Below, in pieces: positions 40,391 to 50,404 of a stretch of 64,000 nucleotides of DNA. The position numbers were made by a program, and so were the translations under genes. Origin of the DNA: Colwellia sp. TT2012. Lineage in GTDB: Bacteria; Pseudomonadota; Gammaproteobacteria; Enterobacterales; Alteromonadaceae. The notes beneath the pieces were generated by a model, which had not been told where the DNA came from, made no database searches, and saw only the letters and a program-made list of their open reading frames with translations. The stretch covers positions 496,001 through 560,000 of the forward strand of contig NZ_LJYX01000006.1 of NCBI RefSeq assembly GCF_001440345.1. Direction: 5' to 3'. Positions within the stretch are counted from its first letter, which is position 1, and the number at the start of each line of letters is the position of its first letter.

Positions 40391-40729
40391 ATGAGTTTAT
40401 TTATCAGCACAGCACACGCCGCAGACGCATCCGCATTAACCGGTGGCGGTGGTATGGAAATGATCATTATGCTAGCCGTTTTTGGTTTGGTATTCTTTTT
40501 CATGATCTACCGTCCACAAGCTAAACGGGTAAAAGAGCATAAAGGTTTGATGTCTTCATTAGCGAAAGGCGATGAAGTGTTAACACAAGGTGGTATTGTT
40601 GGCAAAATCGTTAAAGTATCCGATGAAAAAGATTTTGTCGTTGTTAGCATTAGCGAAGGTACTGAAGTAACAGTACAAAAAAGTGCTATCAACACAGTAC
40701 TTCCAAAAGGCACAATGAAAAATTTATAA
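40391..40729 (+). CDS. yajC: Sec translocon accessory protein YajC
   Basis: A small inner-membrane protein that associates with SecDF. The 112-residue protein has one membrane helix (MIIMLAVFGLVFFFMIY) followed directly by the family motif RPQAKRVKEHKGLMSSLAKG and DEVLTQGGIVGKIVKVSD. AGAGGAATTT precedes the ATG. Lies between tgt and secD as usual, though the gaps on both sides are widened by repeats. Confidence 0.96.
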   Translation: MSLFISTAHAADASALTGGGGMEMIIMLAVFGLVFFFMIYRPQAKRVKEHKGLMSSLAKGDEVLTQGGIVGKIVKVSDEKDFVVVSISEGTEVTVQKSAINTVLPKGTMKNL

Positions 40730-40742
40730 TCATTTTACCCTT

Positions 40743-40826
40743 GTTAATTGGCATTAGTTCGGCATCAAAAGTACTCATTAACGTGCGTAAATTCCGTGCA
40801 TTTTCTTTGAATTAAAGCCAATTAAC
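40743..40826 (+). repeat. GTACTCATTGAC-type repeat between yajC and secD
   Basis: Arms GTTAATTGGC (40743-40752) and GCCAATTAAC (40817-40826) pair perfectly around the core AAAGTACTCATTAACGTGCG then TAAATTCCGTGCATTTTC. The core is shared with other copies but the arms are not. Confidence 0.8.
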
Positions 40827-40912
40827 TTAGTTGAAAGTAATGATGAATATATCCCAATAATTATTTTTTGATAAAAATAGTGAAAGAAATAAACGAATAA
40901 AAAGGACTCATT

Positions 40913-42760
40913 GTGTTAAATAAATACCCTTTATGGAAAACACTGATGGTGGTAATTATTGTCGCTTTAGGTGCGCTCTATGCCACACCAAACTTATATG
41001 GTGAATCACCTGCGGTGCAAGTGTCAGGTTTACGTGGTATCGAAGCTGATGCCAGCACACTTGATAATATCAAGGCATATTTAGACGAAAATAACCTAGG
41101 TTTTGACAGTGTCGTTTTAGAAAATGGTCAAATATTAGCGCGTTTTAAAAATACTGAAGATCAGTTGAAAGCCCGTGATATATTGGATGATAAATTAGGT
41201 AATAAGTTTTCAGTTGCCTTAAATTTAACGCCTAATACACCAGACTGGCTAGCAGCTATTGGCGGTACGCCAATGAAATTAGGTTTAGATTTAAGTGGTG
41301 GTGTTAGCTTCTTGATGGAAGTAAACATGCAAGAAGCCATTAATAAAGCTAAAACCGCTATGGTGAGTGATTTTCGTGATGATTTACGCAGTGAAAAAAT
41401 TCGCTATCGCAGCGTAAAAGAAGCCAATAATGGCGTCGTTGTTATCTTTCGTAAAGTTGCCGATCTAGAAGCCGCAGAGACACTACTGAAAAAACGTTAT
41501 CGTGATTTACTGCTAAAAACGAATGATGATAAGTTAACGCTTAGCGCGAAAATGACCGAGCAAAAGCTGAAAGAAATTCGTGAATACGCTATTCAACAAA
41601 ACATTACTATTATTCGTAACCGTGTTAACGAACTCGGTGTTGCCGAGCCGCTTGTCCAGCGACAAGGTAAAAAGCATATTGTTATTGAATTACCGGGTGT
41701 ACAAGATACCGCTAAAGCAAAAGAAATACTTAATGCGACAGCAACTATCGAGTTTCGCTTAGTCGATACCGAAGGTGATTTAGCGAATGCCTTAAAAGGT
41801 CGTATACCGGCAAACTCTATTTTATTAAGGGATAAAGACGGTCGACCGAGCTTATTGAAAAAACGTGTCATGTTAACGGGTGATCATATTACCGATGCTA
41901 AATCAGGTTTTGACGAGTACTCACGTCCACAAGTTAATATTTCACTCGATAGTGCTGGTGGTGCAAAAATGTCCAATGGCACTAAAAGTAATATTGGTAA
42001 ACCAATGGCGACGGTATTTATTGAGTATAAACCTACTGGTAAACGTGACGCCGAAGGCAATCTTATTTTTGAAAAAGTACAAGAAATAATCTCTATTGCT
42101 ACAATCCAATCTCGATTAGGTAAATCCTTCCGTATTACTGGCGCAGGCAGTCCTGCTGAAGCGCATAACCTAGCGTTATTATTACGTGCTGGTGCGCTAA
42201 TTGCGCCCATTACCATTGTTGAAGAGCGTACTGTTGGCCCGACATTAGGTGCTGAAAACGTGCGACTTGGCTTTGAAGCTATTATGCTGGGTTTTGGCTT
42301 AGTCTTTATCTTTATGATGGTTTACTATCGCGCCTTTGGTGTGGTTGCTAACCTTGCTTTAGGGGCAAACTTAATCCTGATAGTGGGTATTATGTCATTG
42401 ATGCCAGGTGCAACATTAACATTACCCGGTATGGCAGGTATTGTCTTAACCGTTGGTATGGCGGTGGATGCTAATGTACTTATTTTTGAGCGGATTCGAG
42501 AAGAAATACGTGAAGGTAAGACCATTCAGCAAGCAATTCATCAAGGTTATGATGCCGCATTTTCTACTATTATCGATGCCAATGTCACTACTTTAATCGC
42601 AGCCGTAATTTTATATGCGATTGGCACTGGACCTGTTAAAGGTTTCGCCATCACCTTGTCTATCGGTATTATCACTTCAATGTTTACTTCTGTTATTGGT
42701 ACTCGCGCAGTCGTTAATGCTATTTGGGGCGGTAAACGCCTTGATAAATTACCTATATAG
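40913..42760 (+). CDS. secD: Protein translocase subunit SecD
   Basis: Uses the proton motive force to pull exported proteins into the periplasm. The 615-residue protein starts with GTG at 40913 (AAGGA 6 bases upstream): [21 protein letters not shown] first membrane helix is followed by [14 protein letters not shown], the large periplasmic P1 domain, and the C-terminal five-helix bundle with [20 protein letters not shown] and [18 protein letters not shown]. Complete. secF follows 18 bases later. Confidence 0.97.
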   Translation: MLNKYPLWKTLMVVIIVALGALYATPNLYGESPAVQVSGLRGIEADASTLDNIKAYLDENNLGFDSVVLENGQILARFKNTEDQLKARDILDDKLGNKFSVALNLTPNTPDWLAAIGGTPMKLGLDLSGGVSFLMEVNMQEAINKAKTAMVSDFRDDLRSEKIRYRSVKEANNGVVVIFRKVADLEAAETLLKKRYRDLLLKTNDDKLTLSAKMTEQKLKEIREYAIQQNITIIRNRVNELGVAEPLVQRQGKKHIVIELPGVQDTAKAKEILNATATIEFRLVDTEGDLANALKGRIPANSILLRDKDGRPSLLKKRVMLTGDHITDAKSGFDEYSRPQVNISLDSAGGAKMSNGTKSNIGKPMATVFIEYKPTGKRDAEGNLIFEKVQEIISIATIQSRLGKSFRITGAGSPAEAHNLALLLRAGALIAPITIVEERTVGPTLGAENVRLGFEAIMLGFGLVFIFMMVYYRAFGVVANLALGANLILIVGIMSLMPGATLTLPGMAGIVLTVGMAVDANVLIFERIREEIREGKTIQQAIHQGYDAAFSTIIDANVTTLIAAVILYAIGTGPVKGFAITLSIGIITSMFTSVIGTRAVVNAIWGGKRLDKLPI

Positions 42761-42778
42761 AGACAGGAACGATAAATT

Positions 42779-43726
42779 ATGCAAATTTTACACTTAAAAG
42801 AAACTGTCAAATTTATGAGCTATCGCAAGATAGCCCTAGTATTTAGCGCCTTAATGATGATCGCTTCCGTGATCTCGTTAGCAACAAACAAGTTAAATTT
42901 TGGTTTAGACTTTACTGGCGGCACCCTTATTGAAGTCGGTTTTGAACAACCAGCTGATTTAAAGATAATACGCCAAGTAATGAATGATAATGGTTTTTCT
43001 GATGCCAAAGTACAATTTTACGGCAGCAGTCGTGACGTAGTTATTCGCTTAGGTTTACGCGGTGATGTTAAAGCTGAGATGTTAGGTAATGAAATACTTA
43101 GCGTTTTACAAAAGGCTACTGGGCAAACTGTCGATATGCGCCGTATTGAATTTGTTGGTGCTAGTGTTGGTGATGAGTTAGCGGAGCAGGGCGGTTTAGC
43201 CATGTTAACGGCGCTTATCTGTATACTCATGTATGTAGCCTTCCGTTTTGAATGGCGCTTTGCTGTTGGCTCAGTGGTGGCGTTATTCCACGATGTATTA
43301 TTAACACTGGGTTTGTTTTCTATTTTCCAACTAGAGTTTGACCTTACGGTATTGGCGGCGATATTAGCGGTTATTGGTTATTCACTGAACGATACTATTG
43401 TGGTTTCGGATCGTATTCGTGAAAACTTTAGGAAAATACGCAATAGTGATCCGGAAGACGTGATTAATATCTCTTTAACACAAACCTTGAGTCGTACCAT
43501 TATTACTTCGTTTACCACGTTAATAGTATTGGCAGCTTTATTCTTTAGAGGTGGAGAGCTAATTCACGGTTTTGCCACAGCATTATTGTTTGGTGTTTTT
43601 GTTGGTACTTACTCTTCAATTTATGTTGCTAGTTTAGTCGCCTTAGCTTTAGGGGTCTCACGAGAAGATTTAATTCAAGAAGTGATTGAAAAAGAAGGTG
43701 CAGATCAAGACGCTATGATGCCTTAA
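42779..43726 (+). CDS. secF: Protein translocase subunit SecF
   Basis: Forms the SecDF complex. The 315-residue protein has six membrane helices, NFGLDFTGGTLIEV after the first one, a small periplasmic domain, and the conserved VIGYSLNDTIVVSDRIRENF and TLSRTIITSFTTLIVLAALF. Ends the operon; a strong terminator follows 22 bases later. Confidence 0.97.
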   Translation: MQILHLKETVKFMSYRKIALVFSALMMIASVISLATNKLNFGLDFTGGTLIEVGFEQPADLKIIRQVMNDNGFSDAKVQFYGSSRDVVIRLGLRGDVKAEMLGNEILSVLQKATGQTVDMRRIEFVGASVGDELAEQGGLAMLTALICILMYVAFRFEWRFAVGSVVALFHDVLLTLGLFSIFQLEFDLTVLAAILAVIGYSLNDTIVVSDRIRENFRKIRNSDPEDVINISLTQTLSRTIITSFTTLIVLAALFFRGGELIHGFATALLFGVFVGTYSSIYVASLVALALGVSREDLIQEVIEKEGADQDAMMP

Positions 43727-43747
43727 CAATTATTGTTATTGAGCCAT

Positions 43748-43786
43748 AAAAAAAGCCGAGTAACGAAAGTTACTCGGCTTTTTTGT
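43748..43786. terminator. Intrinsic terminator after secF
   Basis: AAAAAAAGCCGAGTAAC pairs with GTTACTCGGCTTTTTT around a short loop; strong GC stem with a T run. Confidence 0.93.
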
Positions 43787-44095
43787 TTTACATGCTTTAT
43801 TTTTCTATAAAACGACAATGTTACAAAACTCGCGCCGCGGTTCATCGCTTTAGATTACTTTAATTTAACCCTGAAAGTTCAACAGGCCCTAGCAATGATT
43901 CTGGTAAATCGAGCCGAGTCGGTAGATAACTTAATAGACTTGGTATTAACCTTACTGTATGCTGCCGCCCTTTCATGCTGCCAACATTTTCATTAGCGCT
44001 GTCAGTATTTGTTTAGGGCTGTTGAACTTTATTGATTGTTTTTACAGCCGCTTATTCGCTTTTTATAGCGGGCAGAGCAGATGTATCCTCATTAT

Positions 44096-44155
44096 TTAGG
44101 ACCATATGCTCCTACGTTGTCTAATAAGCTAGCTCCATGTAAGCCTGTTACACTA
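44096..44155 (+). repeat. GGACAATATGC-type palindromic repeat, copy C
   Basis: Core TTTAGGACCATATGCTCCTA, then CGTTGTCTAATAAGCTAG and CTCCATGTAAGCCTGT. More diverged than copies A, B and D; the TCTAATAAG block is exact. Confidence 0.7.
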
Positions 44156-44208
44156 ATAGGTGATAACGCATGATATGGCTACTACACGCTGTCCTTTGGC
44201 TTAGTTTA

Positions 44209-44289
44209 AATGCCTATTGCTCTGTGTTTGCGACGAATTTACATAGAACAACTATGTTTCATTCATAGCGCCTTGAGCAACAGGCAATT
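44209..44289. repeat. 81-bp palindromic element upstream of rhlE-like gene
   Basis: Ends AATGCCTATTGCTC and GAGCAACAGGCAATT are near-complementary, and an inner pair ACATAG/CTATGT flanks AACAA. The centre reads TTCATTCATAGCGCCTT. No second copy is in the window. It resembles the other inverted-repeat elements in having no coding capacity. Confidence 0.65.
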
Positions 44290-44352
44290 AATACCAACGA
44301 AATTTGAACATAAAAGGTCAATAGACCCTAATATATTTTAAAGAGATTACTT

Positions 44353-45768
44353 ATGAGCGATACCCCGACAACTAAATTTACTGATTTAGGTTTATCTGAG
44401 CCATTACTAAAAGCAGTACGTGATAAGGGTTATGAAACACCATCTCCTATTCAAGCGCAAGCTATTCCAGCGGTTCTTTCTGGACGAGATATTATGGCAG
44501 TAGCGCAAACGGGCACCGGTAAAACGGCAGGTTTTACTTTACCGTTATTACAGCGCCTTTCTAGTAACAAAGGCAATAAGGTTGCGTCAAACAACGTAAG
44601 AGCATTAATACTTACCCCAACACGTGAACTAGCGGCGCAAATCCACGAAAGTATAGAGACCTATGGTAAGTATTTACATTTACACTCAATGGTAGTTTTT
44701 GGTGGCGTGAAAATTAATCCGCAAATGATGCGCCTTCGCCAAGGTGTTGATGTACTGGTGGCAACGCCAGGACGTTTACTCGATTTATACAATCAAAGAG
44801 CGGTAAAATTTAGTCAACTTGAAGTGTTTATTCTTGATGAAGCCGATCGCATGTTAGATATGGGCTTTATTCGCGATATTAAAAAGCTTATCGCAGTGCT
44901 ACCAAAGGACCGTCAAAACTTACTTTTTTCAGCAACCTTCTCTCCTGAGATCCGTGCGCTTGCTAAAGGTCTGGTTAATAACCCATTAGAGATTTCGGTA
45001 GATGCTGAAAATAGCACCGCAGACAAAGTTACCCAATGGTTAATGGCCGTTGATAAAAAACGTAAGCCAGCAGTACTTACATATTTAATACAAGAAAATA
45101 ACTGGCAACAAGTGTTGGTTTTCACTAAAACCAAACATGGCGCTAATAAGCTAACCAAGCACCTCGAAGCAGAAGGTATAACTGCAGCGGCTATCCATGG
45201 TAATAAAAGCCAAGGAGCACGTACTAAAGCACTTGCTGCCTTTAAAGATGGCTCAGTCAAGGTACTAGTGGCAACCGATATTGCTGCTCGTGGTATTGAT
45301 ATTGATTTATTACCCCAAGTGGTTAACTTTGATTTACCGAATGTGCCAGAGGATTATGTGCATCGTATTGGCCGTACAGCCCGTGCCGGTAATACTGGCC
45401 AAGCATTGTCATTAGTTTGTGCCGATGAGTTAGACTTGTTGTGGGGCATTGAACATGTTATTCAGCAGCATATTGAGCGTAAAGTTATTGAGAAGTTTAT
45501 ACCTGCCAATGAGCTGGGCGAATCACGTGCGATAAAACCTTTAAGAACAGGTAGGCCGCCAAAGTCTAAACCAAGTCAACATTCAGCACGTGGTAGAGGT
45601 CGAGTTGAACATAAAGATGGTCAACGCTCAGGTGGTAATGCTAATGGTCACAATACTGGTGGCAATAAAGCAAAACCAGCTAACAACTCCTCTAGACGTA
45701 AAAAGCCGGAATACGACGGTACTGGGCCTAAGCCACGTACCCCAAGACGTGCAGCAAATAATAGCTAG
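44353..45768 (+). CDS. rhlE: DEAD-box RNA helicase, RhlE-like
   Basis: An ATP-dependent RNA helicase likely active in ribosome assembly and RNA turnover, often cold-relevant. The 471-residue protein has the Q motif ([30 protein letters not shown]), motif [21 protein letters not shown], motif [15 protein letters not shown], and motif [12 protein letters not shown]. The C-terminal 85 residues are basic and Gly/Asn rich ([24 protein letters not shown]), as in RhlE. RhlE is the best fit by N-terminus and tail; SrmB- or DbpA-type functions are less likely. Confidence 0.9.
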   Translation: MSDTPTTKFTDLGLSEPLLKAVRDKGYETPSPIQAQAIPAVLSGRDIMAVAQTGTGKTAGFTLPLLQRLSSNKGNKVASNNVRALILTPTRELAAQIHESIETYGKYLHLHSMVVFGGVKINPQMMRLRQGVDVLVATPGRLLDLYNQRAVKFSQLEVFILDEADRMLDMGFIRDIKKLIAVLPKDRQNLLFSATFSPEIRALAKGLVNNPLEISVDAENSTADKVTQWLMAVDKKRKPAVLTYLIQENNWQQVLVFTKTKHGANKLTKHLEAEGITAAAIHGNKSQGARTKALAAFKDGSVKVLVATDIAARGIDIDLLPQVVNFDLPNVPEDYVHRIGRTARAGNTGQALSLVCADELDLLWGIEHVIQQHIERKVIEKFIPANELGESRAIKPLRTGRPPKSKPSQHSARGRGRVEHKDGQRSGGNANGHNTGGNKAKPANNSSRRKKPEYDGTGPKPRTPRRAANNS

Positions 45769-45794
45769 TTCTAATTAGCACATCGTAATAGCAA

Positions 45795-45843
45795 GAAAAA
45801 GGCTTATGACGAATAGTAATTCTATTCATCATAAGCCTTTTTT
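45795..45843. terminator. Bidirectional terminator between rhlE and the SUMT gene
   Basis: AAAAAGGCTTATGACGAATAG pairs imperfectly with CTATTCATCATAAGCCTTTTTT. A and T runs on both sides make it usable by both convergent genes. Confidence 0.92.
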
Positions 45844-45870
45844 ATTTGCTGCTCGGAATTGTTAGTGCAG

Positions 45871-46662
45871 TTAAGGTGTTAAGTAACCTAAGTTAGTGAG
45901 CTGCTCACTGGGAAATAGTCCAACAACATCACCAATCACAATTAAGCTTGGTGGTGTTATTTTATGTAAGGTTACCAGTTTGCTTAAATTAGCTAATGTC
46001 CCCTTTATCACCTGCTGATCTTGGTGAGTGCCTTTACGAATTAACGCTGCTGGGGTATTTATATCACGACCCGCAGCTATCAGTTGAGCGGTAATTATCG
46101 GTAAACTTTTTATACCCATATAAAAGACAATCGTTTGCTGTTTATCATTCAATGCCTGCCAAGGTAAGTCTAGTGCACCATTATCTTGCACATGCCCTGT
46201 GATAAAGGTGCAACTTCGAGCTATGTTTCTATGAGTTAACGGGATACCAGCATAACTAGTACAAGCCGATGCTGCGGTCATGCCAGGGACAATATGACAC
46301 GCGATACCATGGCTTAATAAAAACTGGGCTTCTTCAGAGCCACGACCAAAGACAAAGGGATCGCCACCTTTTAAGCGGACCACTCTTTTACCTAATAGGG
46401 CATTATCAACCAAAAGTTGATTAATGCCTTCTTGCGGAACCCTATGATCTGCTTGCTTTTTACCAACATATATTTGCTGACAATCGCTAGGTAATAGTGC
46501 CATTACAGCTTCACTGACTAGCCGATCATAGATAACCACTTCTGCTTGTTTGATAAAACGATAGGCTTGAATGGTCAGTAAATCTGGGTCGCCAGGACCC
46601 GCGCCAACTAAGGCGACTTCTCCACCGATAAAAGCTTGTTTCGTGGTATTAATGTTATGCAT
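45871..46662 (-). CDS. cobA: Uroporphyrinogen-III C-methyltransferase
   Basis: Makes precorrin-2, the branch point to sirohaem and cobalamin, by two SAM-dependent methylations. The internal ATG (MHNINTTKQAF...) is chosen because AGAGG stands 5 bases before it, giving 263 residues. SUMT signatures are present: VALVGAGPGDPDLLTIQAYR, VVRLKGGDPFVFGRGSEEA, PGMTAASACTSYAGIPLTHR and TIVFYMGI. It is the stand-alone methyltransferase, not the fused CysG. It may serve nitrite or sulphite reductase sirohaem; no such genes are in view. Confidence 0.93.
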   Translation of the reverse strand: MHNINTTKQAFIGGEVALVGAGPGDPDLLTIQAYRFIKQAEVVIYDRLVSEAVMALLPSDCQQIYVGKKQADHRVPQEGINQLLVDNALLGKRVVRLKGGDPFVFGRGSEEAQFLLSHGIACHIVPGMTAASACTSYAGIPLTHRNIARSCTFITGHVQDNGALDLPWQALNDKQQTIVFYMGIKSLPIITAQLIAAGRDINTPAALIRKGTHQDQQVIKGTLANLSKLVTLHKITPPSLIVIGDVVGLFPSEQLTNLGYLTP

Positions 46663-46712
46663 GAGTCCTCTTAACAAAGGTACTAAAAACTATATAGCTA
46701 GTCTAAAGCAAA

Positions 46713-46757
46713 AAAAGCGCCACAGTGACCTTATTTAGTAAGGTTACTGTGGCGCTT
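46713..46757 (-). terminator. Intrinsic terminator after suhB
   Basis: On the minus strand AAGCGCCACAGTAACCTTA pairs with TAAGGTCACTGTGGCGCTT and is followed by a T run (TTTTTTTGC). It lies between the suhB stop and the SUMT start, separating the two transcripts. Confidence 0.9.
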
Positions 46758-46811
46758 AATATTATTGTGTTATTACTTAGCTATAATAATGTAAGTAAAC
46801 TCAGACAAAAA

Positions 46812-47615
46812 TTATTTGCTAAGTGCATCACCTAGGTGAGGACGAATTTCTTTCAACAAATCTTTTAATATGCGGGTATTTGCTGCAACAATATTACCTG
46901 ATTGTGCATGATTATGACCGCCAGTAAAGTCAGTTACTAGACCACCAGCTTCAATTATTAATAGTTCGCCAGCAGCAGTATTCCAAGGTTTTAAGCCTAT
47001 CTCGAAGAAACCATCAAAACGGCCAGCTGCGACATAAGCAAGGTCAAGAGCAGGAGAGCCTGTGCGGCGCATATCTGCGCTTTTTTGGAATAAGCCCGAG
47101 AACATTGCCATGTAAGCAGCAGTGTGTTGTTTGTGTTTGAACGGGAAACCCGTGGCTAAGACAGTTCCTGAAAGCTCTTTATTTTTATTAACTCGAATAC
47201 GGAAACCGTTTAATTGTGCACCTTTACCACGACTGGCGGTGAATAACTCGCCACGAATAGGATCAAATACTACCGCTTGGTCTAGTTTACCTTTTACTTT
47301 TAAGGCAATTGAAACGGAAAAATGCGGAATACCTTTTATGAAGTTGGTGGTGCCGTCCAGTGGATCAACAATCCACTGGTAATCGTCATCACTACCTTTT
47401 AACACGCCAGACTCTTCACCGATAATGGTGTGATCTGGATATGATTTACGAATAGTCTCAATAATTGCCTCTTCAGCGCTAATATCAACACTGGTGACAA
47501 AATCGTTAGTTCCTTTTGATTCAATTTCAACTTTATCAAGTTGCTCCATAGAGCGAACGATAACTTTACCTGCTGTACGCGCTGCGCGCACGGCAATATT
47601 TAGCATGGGATGCAT
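46812..47615 (-). CDS. suhB: Inositol-1-monophosphatase family protein SuhB
   Basis: In E. coli SuhB has inositol monophosphatase activity and, with NusA, takes part in rRNA antitermination. The 267-residue protein matches along its whole length: MHPMLNIAVRAARTAGKVIV, IIGEESG, metal motif VDPLDGTTNFIKGIPHFSVS, RRTGSPALDLAYVAAGRFDG. The second metal motif, normally WDxAAG, reads PWNTAAGELL here: Asn replaces the Asp ligand near residue 213. That may weaken phosphatase activity while sparing the RNA role. It is divergent from trmJ, the same arrangement as in enterics. Confidence 0.95.
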   Translation of the reverse strand: MHPMLNIAVRAARTAGKVIVRSMEQLDKVEIESKGTNDFVTSVDISAEEAIIETIRKSYPDHTIIGEESGVLKGSDDDYQWIVDPLDGTTNFIKGIPHFSVSIALKVKGKLDQAVVFDPIRGELFTASRGKGAQLNGFRIRVNKNKELSGTVLATGFPFKHKQHTAAYMAMFSGLFQKSADMRRTGSPALDLAYVAAGRFDGFFEIGLKPWNTAAGELLIIEAGGLVTDFTGGHNHAQSGNIVAANTRILKDLLKEIRPHLGDALSK

Positions 47616-47934
47616 TATAGAGTACCTATTTGTAAATAATTTTTAAAGAACAATTTATTTCCAAGCAAACATTGTCTTGAAAATTGAGCGCGCAAATTAT
47701 AGCAAATAAAAAGCCATTAAGCGATAATCTTATAAAATAAATCGTTTGATAAATGAGCGACTCATTGGCTTTATTTTTTAATAGAGAAAAAAAGACTATT
47801 AAATATCAAATTGCCCTAGATAAAGAGGCTTAATAAGCGTGCTTTTTGTTCGCTACAGCAGTAATCTTCTATGTTAGAATACTGGCCATCTAGATGGGCT
47901 AACAAACCCAGTAAAATAAACAGTAGAGTATAAG
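47616..47934. other. Divergent promoter region suhB/trmJ
   Basis: 319 AT-rich bases without gene or repeat. A TAGAAT-type -10 box lies near 47875 for trmJ, without a convincing -35. No other feature seen. Confidence 0.5.
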
Positions 47935-48756
47935 ATGTCAGATCCCCAACAAGATTCTCAGCAAAGTAACACCCCAGGTTCACTATTAGATCGCGTTAAA
48001 ATTATTTTAGTAAATACTTCTGATTGTCGAAACATAGGTAGTGCAGCACGCGCTATGAAAACCATGGGTTTAAGCCAGCTTATTTTAGTTGATCCTATTG
48101 AAATGCCTAATGGTCAAGCGCAAGCCATGGCAGCGGGTGCAACGGATGTGTTAGCCAATGCTAAAGTAGTTAGTACGTTGCAAGAAGCCATTGAAGATTG
48201 TGGTTTAGTGGTGGGTACCAGTGCTCGTTCTCGGACACTACCTTGGCCTATGCTAGAGCCCAGAGGCTGTGGTGAGAAGATGATTGCCGAAGCCGGTGAA
48301 TATCCAGTAGCGTTAGTTTTTGGTCGAGAAAGTAGTGGTTTAACCAATGAAGAATTACAACTTTGTCATTTTCATGTACAGATACCCGCTAATCCAGATT
48401 ATAGCTCGTTGAATTTAGCCATGGCGGTACAAACGTTAAGTTATGAAGTGCGTACCAGTTATTTACTGGCTCATGATAAAAATTATCAAGAACGCAGTAC
48501 TGGTAATGGTAAATCTGTTGCTAAAAGCAAAAATGAAGGCGAAGAACTTTATCCGGTAAGTGAAGAAATTGAGCGGTTTTATCAACACTTTGAAAAAGCA
48601 CTGAAAGCCACCGGCTTTATAGTAGAAAACCATCCTGGTTTAGTGATGACTAAGCTAAGGCGTTTATTTAATCGCGCTAGGCCAGATGTAAAAGAAGTTA
48701 AGATGATGCGTGGGATTTTTGCCTCAATGGAAAGGTCTAGTAAAGAGCAGTCATAA
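47935..48756 (+). CDS. trmJ: tRNA (cytidine/uridine-2'-O-)-methyltransferase TrmJ
   Basis: Methylates the 2'-O of position 32 in several tRNAs. The 273-residue SPOUT protein has the N-terminal motif [54 protein letters not shown] and [17 protein letters not shown], then the C-terminal helical tail typical of TrmJ. It is followed by cysE (37 bp) and the isc operon, a conserved gammaproteobacterial order. Confidence 0.95.
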   Translation: MSDPQQDSQQSNTPGSLLDRVKIILVNTSDCRNIGSAARAMKTMGLSQLILVDPIEMPNGQAQAMAAGATDVLANAKVVSTLQEAIEDCGLVVGTSARSRTLPWPMLEPRGCGEKMIAEAGEYPVALVFGRESSGLTNEELQLCHFHVQIPANPDYSSLNLAMAVQTLSYEVRTSYLLAHDKNYQERSTGNGKSVAKSKNEGEELYPVSEEIERFYQHFEKALKATGFIVENHPGLVMTKLRRLFNRARPDVKEVKMMRGIFASMERSSKEQS

Positions 48757-48793
48757 TAGTTAGTCACTTAAGAGTAAATAGAAGGAATACTTT

Positions 48794-49603
48794 ATGTTTA
48801 GCCGTATCAAAGAAGATATCAATAGTGTCTTTGATAGAGATCCCGCCGCTCGTACTAGTTTCGAGGTGTTACTTAATTACCCAGGCTTACATGCTATATG
48901 GTTTCATCGAGTGAGTCATAAATTATGGTGTGCTAATTGGAAGTTATTAGCGCGCGTTTTTTCTACGTTTTCACGTTGGTTAACGGGCATTGAAATACAT
49001 CCCGGCGCCACTATTGGTCGACGATTTTTTATTGACCACGGCATGGGCGTTGTTATTGGCGGAACCGCCGAAATAGGTGATGATGTTACCCTTTATCAAG
49101 GTGTTACTCTCGGTGGTACTAGTTGGAAACCGGGTAAACGCCATCCCACCTTAGAAGACAATGTTGTTATTGGTGCAGGCGCCCAAGTACTAGGCCCTAT
49201 CACTATCGGCAAGGGCGGTAAAGTTGGCTCTAATTCAGTGGTTGTTAAAGACTTACCCGCTAACGCTACTGCGGTAGGTATCCCTGGAAGAATCGTTCCG
49301 GATAAACCGAGTAAAGGTGAAGGCCAACAGCGAGAAGCCGCCGCTAAAAAATATGGCTTTGATGCCTATGCTGTTTCCCACGATAACCCTGATCCTGTGG
49401 CTAAAGCTATTGGTCGCTTACTTGACCATGTGCATTTAATGGATGATCGTGTGAGTGCTCTTTGCAAAGAAGTTAATAGCCTAGGTGGTAATATTTGTGA
49501 TCAAAACTTGCCTGAATTAAGAGTGGGCGAGTTTATTGAAGATGAAAAAGCAGCGGCACAGCGTCGTGAAAGCAAGGTGAGCAGCTTTGATCCTGAAATT
49601 TAA
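48794..49603 (+). CDS. cysE: Serine O-acetyltransferase
   Basis: Makes O-acetylserine, the acceptor of sulphide in cysteine synthesis. The 269-residue protein has an N-terminal helical domain and a left-handed beta-helix of hexapeptide repeats: [40 protein letters not shown] and [20 protein letters not shown]. An extended C-terminal tail of about 90 residues ([20 protein letters not shown]) is typical of the CysE form next to iscR rather than of the enteric enzyme. It sits directly upstream of the isc operon, which draws sulphur from cysteine. Confidence 0.94.
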   Translation: MFSRIKEDINSVFDRDPAARTSFEVLLNYPGLHAIWFHRVSHKLWCANWKLLARVFSTFSRWLTGIEIHPGATIGRRFFIDHGMGVVIGGTAEIGDDVTLYQGVTLGGTSWKPGKRHPTLEDNVVIGAGAQVLGPITIGKGGKVGSNSVVVKDLPANATAVGIPGRIVPDKPSKGEGQQREAAAKKYGFDAYAVSHDNPDPVAKAIGRLLDHVHLMDDRVSALCKEVNSLGGNICDQNLPELRVGEFIEDEKAAAQRRESKVSSFDPEI

Positions 49604-49618
49604 TTTCATTAAAAAATA

Positions 49619-49643
49619 ATAGTTGACTAATTTAGTCAACTAT
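49619..49643 (+). promoter_or_regulatory. Type 1 IscR binding site (perfect match) upstream of iscR
   Basis: The 25-base palindrome has left half ATAGTTGACTAA and right half TTAGTCAACTAT around a central T. It matches every position of the published E. coli type 1 IscR consensus (ATASYYGACTR, WWWYAGTC, RRSTAT). Such sites bind [2Fe-2S]-IscR and repress the operon when clusters are sufficient. It begins 15 bases after the cysE stop, and as RNA it could also form a hairpin that attenuates cysE readthrough. Confidence 0.85.
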
Positions 49644-49673
49644 TACTTCTCGCCTATCATTTCTTGGTGTACA

Positions 49674-49698
49674 ATACTTGAGTAAATTACTAGGGTAT
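49674..49698 (+). promoter_or_regulatory. Second type 1 IscR site next to the isc promoter
   Basis: Reads ATACTTGAGTAAATT then ACTAGGGTAT and matches 22 of 25 positions of the type 1 consensus; mismatches fall symmetrically in the GACT/AGTC cores. It lies 4 bases upstream of the -35 box and 30 bases after the first site, about three helical turns. Confidence 0.7.
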
Positions 49699-49702
49699 TC
49701 AT

Positions 49703-49730
49703 TTGACTAATATGTAGGGTTAAGTAGAAT
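49703..49730 (+). promoter_or_regulatory. Predicted sigma-70 promoter of the isc operon
   Basis: TTGACT (49703-49708), a 16-base spacer and TAGAAT (49725-49730). A start about 7 bases later leaves a leader of roughly 113 bases before the iscR ATG. A second, weaker pair TTGACT/TGATAT lies near 49789-49817. Confidence 0.7.
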
Positions 49731-49849
49731 TGCGCAGCATTTACTAAACAAAGCATTTTTTTTATACTTTGGTGGTCAAATAGCTTTGACTTAATCGTCC
49801 TACTAAATTGATATATTGAGTACACTAACATAGTGTTTGAGAGCAGATT

Positions 49850-50356
49850 ATGAAACTTACTTCTAAAGGTCGTTACGCAGTTACTGCCATGTTAGACGTT
49901 ACTATTCATGCCGTATCTGGACCTGTATCTTTGGCGGATATTTCTGAGCGCCAAGGTATATCTTTGTCTTATTTAGAGCAACTGTTTTCTCGTTTACGCA
50001 AGCAAGGGCTAGTGACCAGTGTTCGTGGTCCTGGAGGCGGTTATCGCTTGAGCAGGAACTCAGCTGAAATAGCGGTTGCTGATGTTATTTGTGCGGTAAA
50101 TGAAAGTGTTGATGCCACTAAATGTTCAGGAAAAGGCAATTGCCAGGATGGTCAACAATGTTTAACTCATTCTCTTTGGGAAGGGTTAAGCCAACGAATT
50201 GAAGAATTTTTGCAAAACATCAGCTTATCAGAATTAGTGGCAAAGCCTGATGTGATAGCCGTTTCTAAACGACAAGATAAACTATATATAAATGCTAATA
50301 AAAGCATAGCGTTAGAGACATTGATAACCACTAAAAATGTAATGAACGACTGGTAA
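49850..50356 (+). CDS. iscR: Iron-sulphur cluster regulator IscR (Rrf2 family)
   Basis: Senses cluster status and represses the isc operon as [2Fe-2S] protein. The 168-residue protein has the winged-helix start [17 protein letters not shown], the recognition region [18 protein letters not shown] then [10 protein letters not shown], and the cluster ligands Cys92, Cys98, Cys104 and His107 ([17 protein letters not shown]). First gene of the operon; two IscR sites upstream imply autoregulation as in E. coli. Confidence 0.97.
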   Translation: MKLTSKGRYAVTAMLDVTIHAVSGPVSLADISERQGISLSYLEQLFSRLRKQGLVTSVRGPGGGYRLSRNSAEIAVADVICAVNESVDATKCSGKGNCQDGQQCLTHSLWEGLSQRIEEFLQNISLSELVAKPDVIAVSKRQDKLYINANKSIALETLITTKNVMNDW

Positions 50357-50404
50357 TAACCAGTCGCGTCGTATTAAAGATTTACCATCGGAGAGAGTTA
50401 GCGC

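Larger units (their letters stand above)
43787..44352. other. Intergenic region between secF and rhlE-like gene with two repeats
   Basis: No gene is visible in 566 bases. It holds one GGACAATATGC-type repeat (44096-44155) and a palindromic element (44209-44289). The stretch 43860-44060 has no feature I recognise, apart from the pair CAACAGGCCCTAGCA near 43880 and GGGCTGTTGAAC near 44020, which may be remnants of another inverted-repeat element. The helicase promoter probably lies after 44290. Confidence 0.55.

Noticed and set aside
40743-40826. Repeat considered as an integron attC site because of its paired arms
   Set aside because: The arm ends do not fit the RYYYAAC/GTTRRRY core sites, there is no gene cassette array and no integrase in the window.
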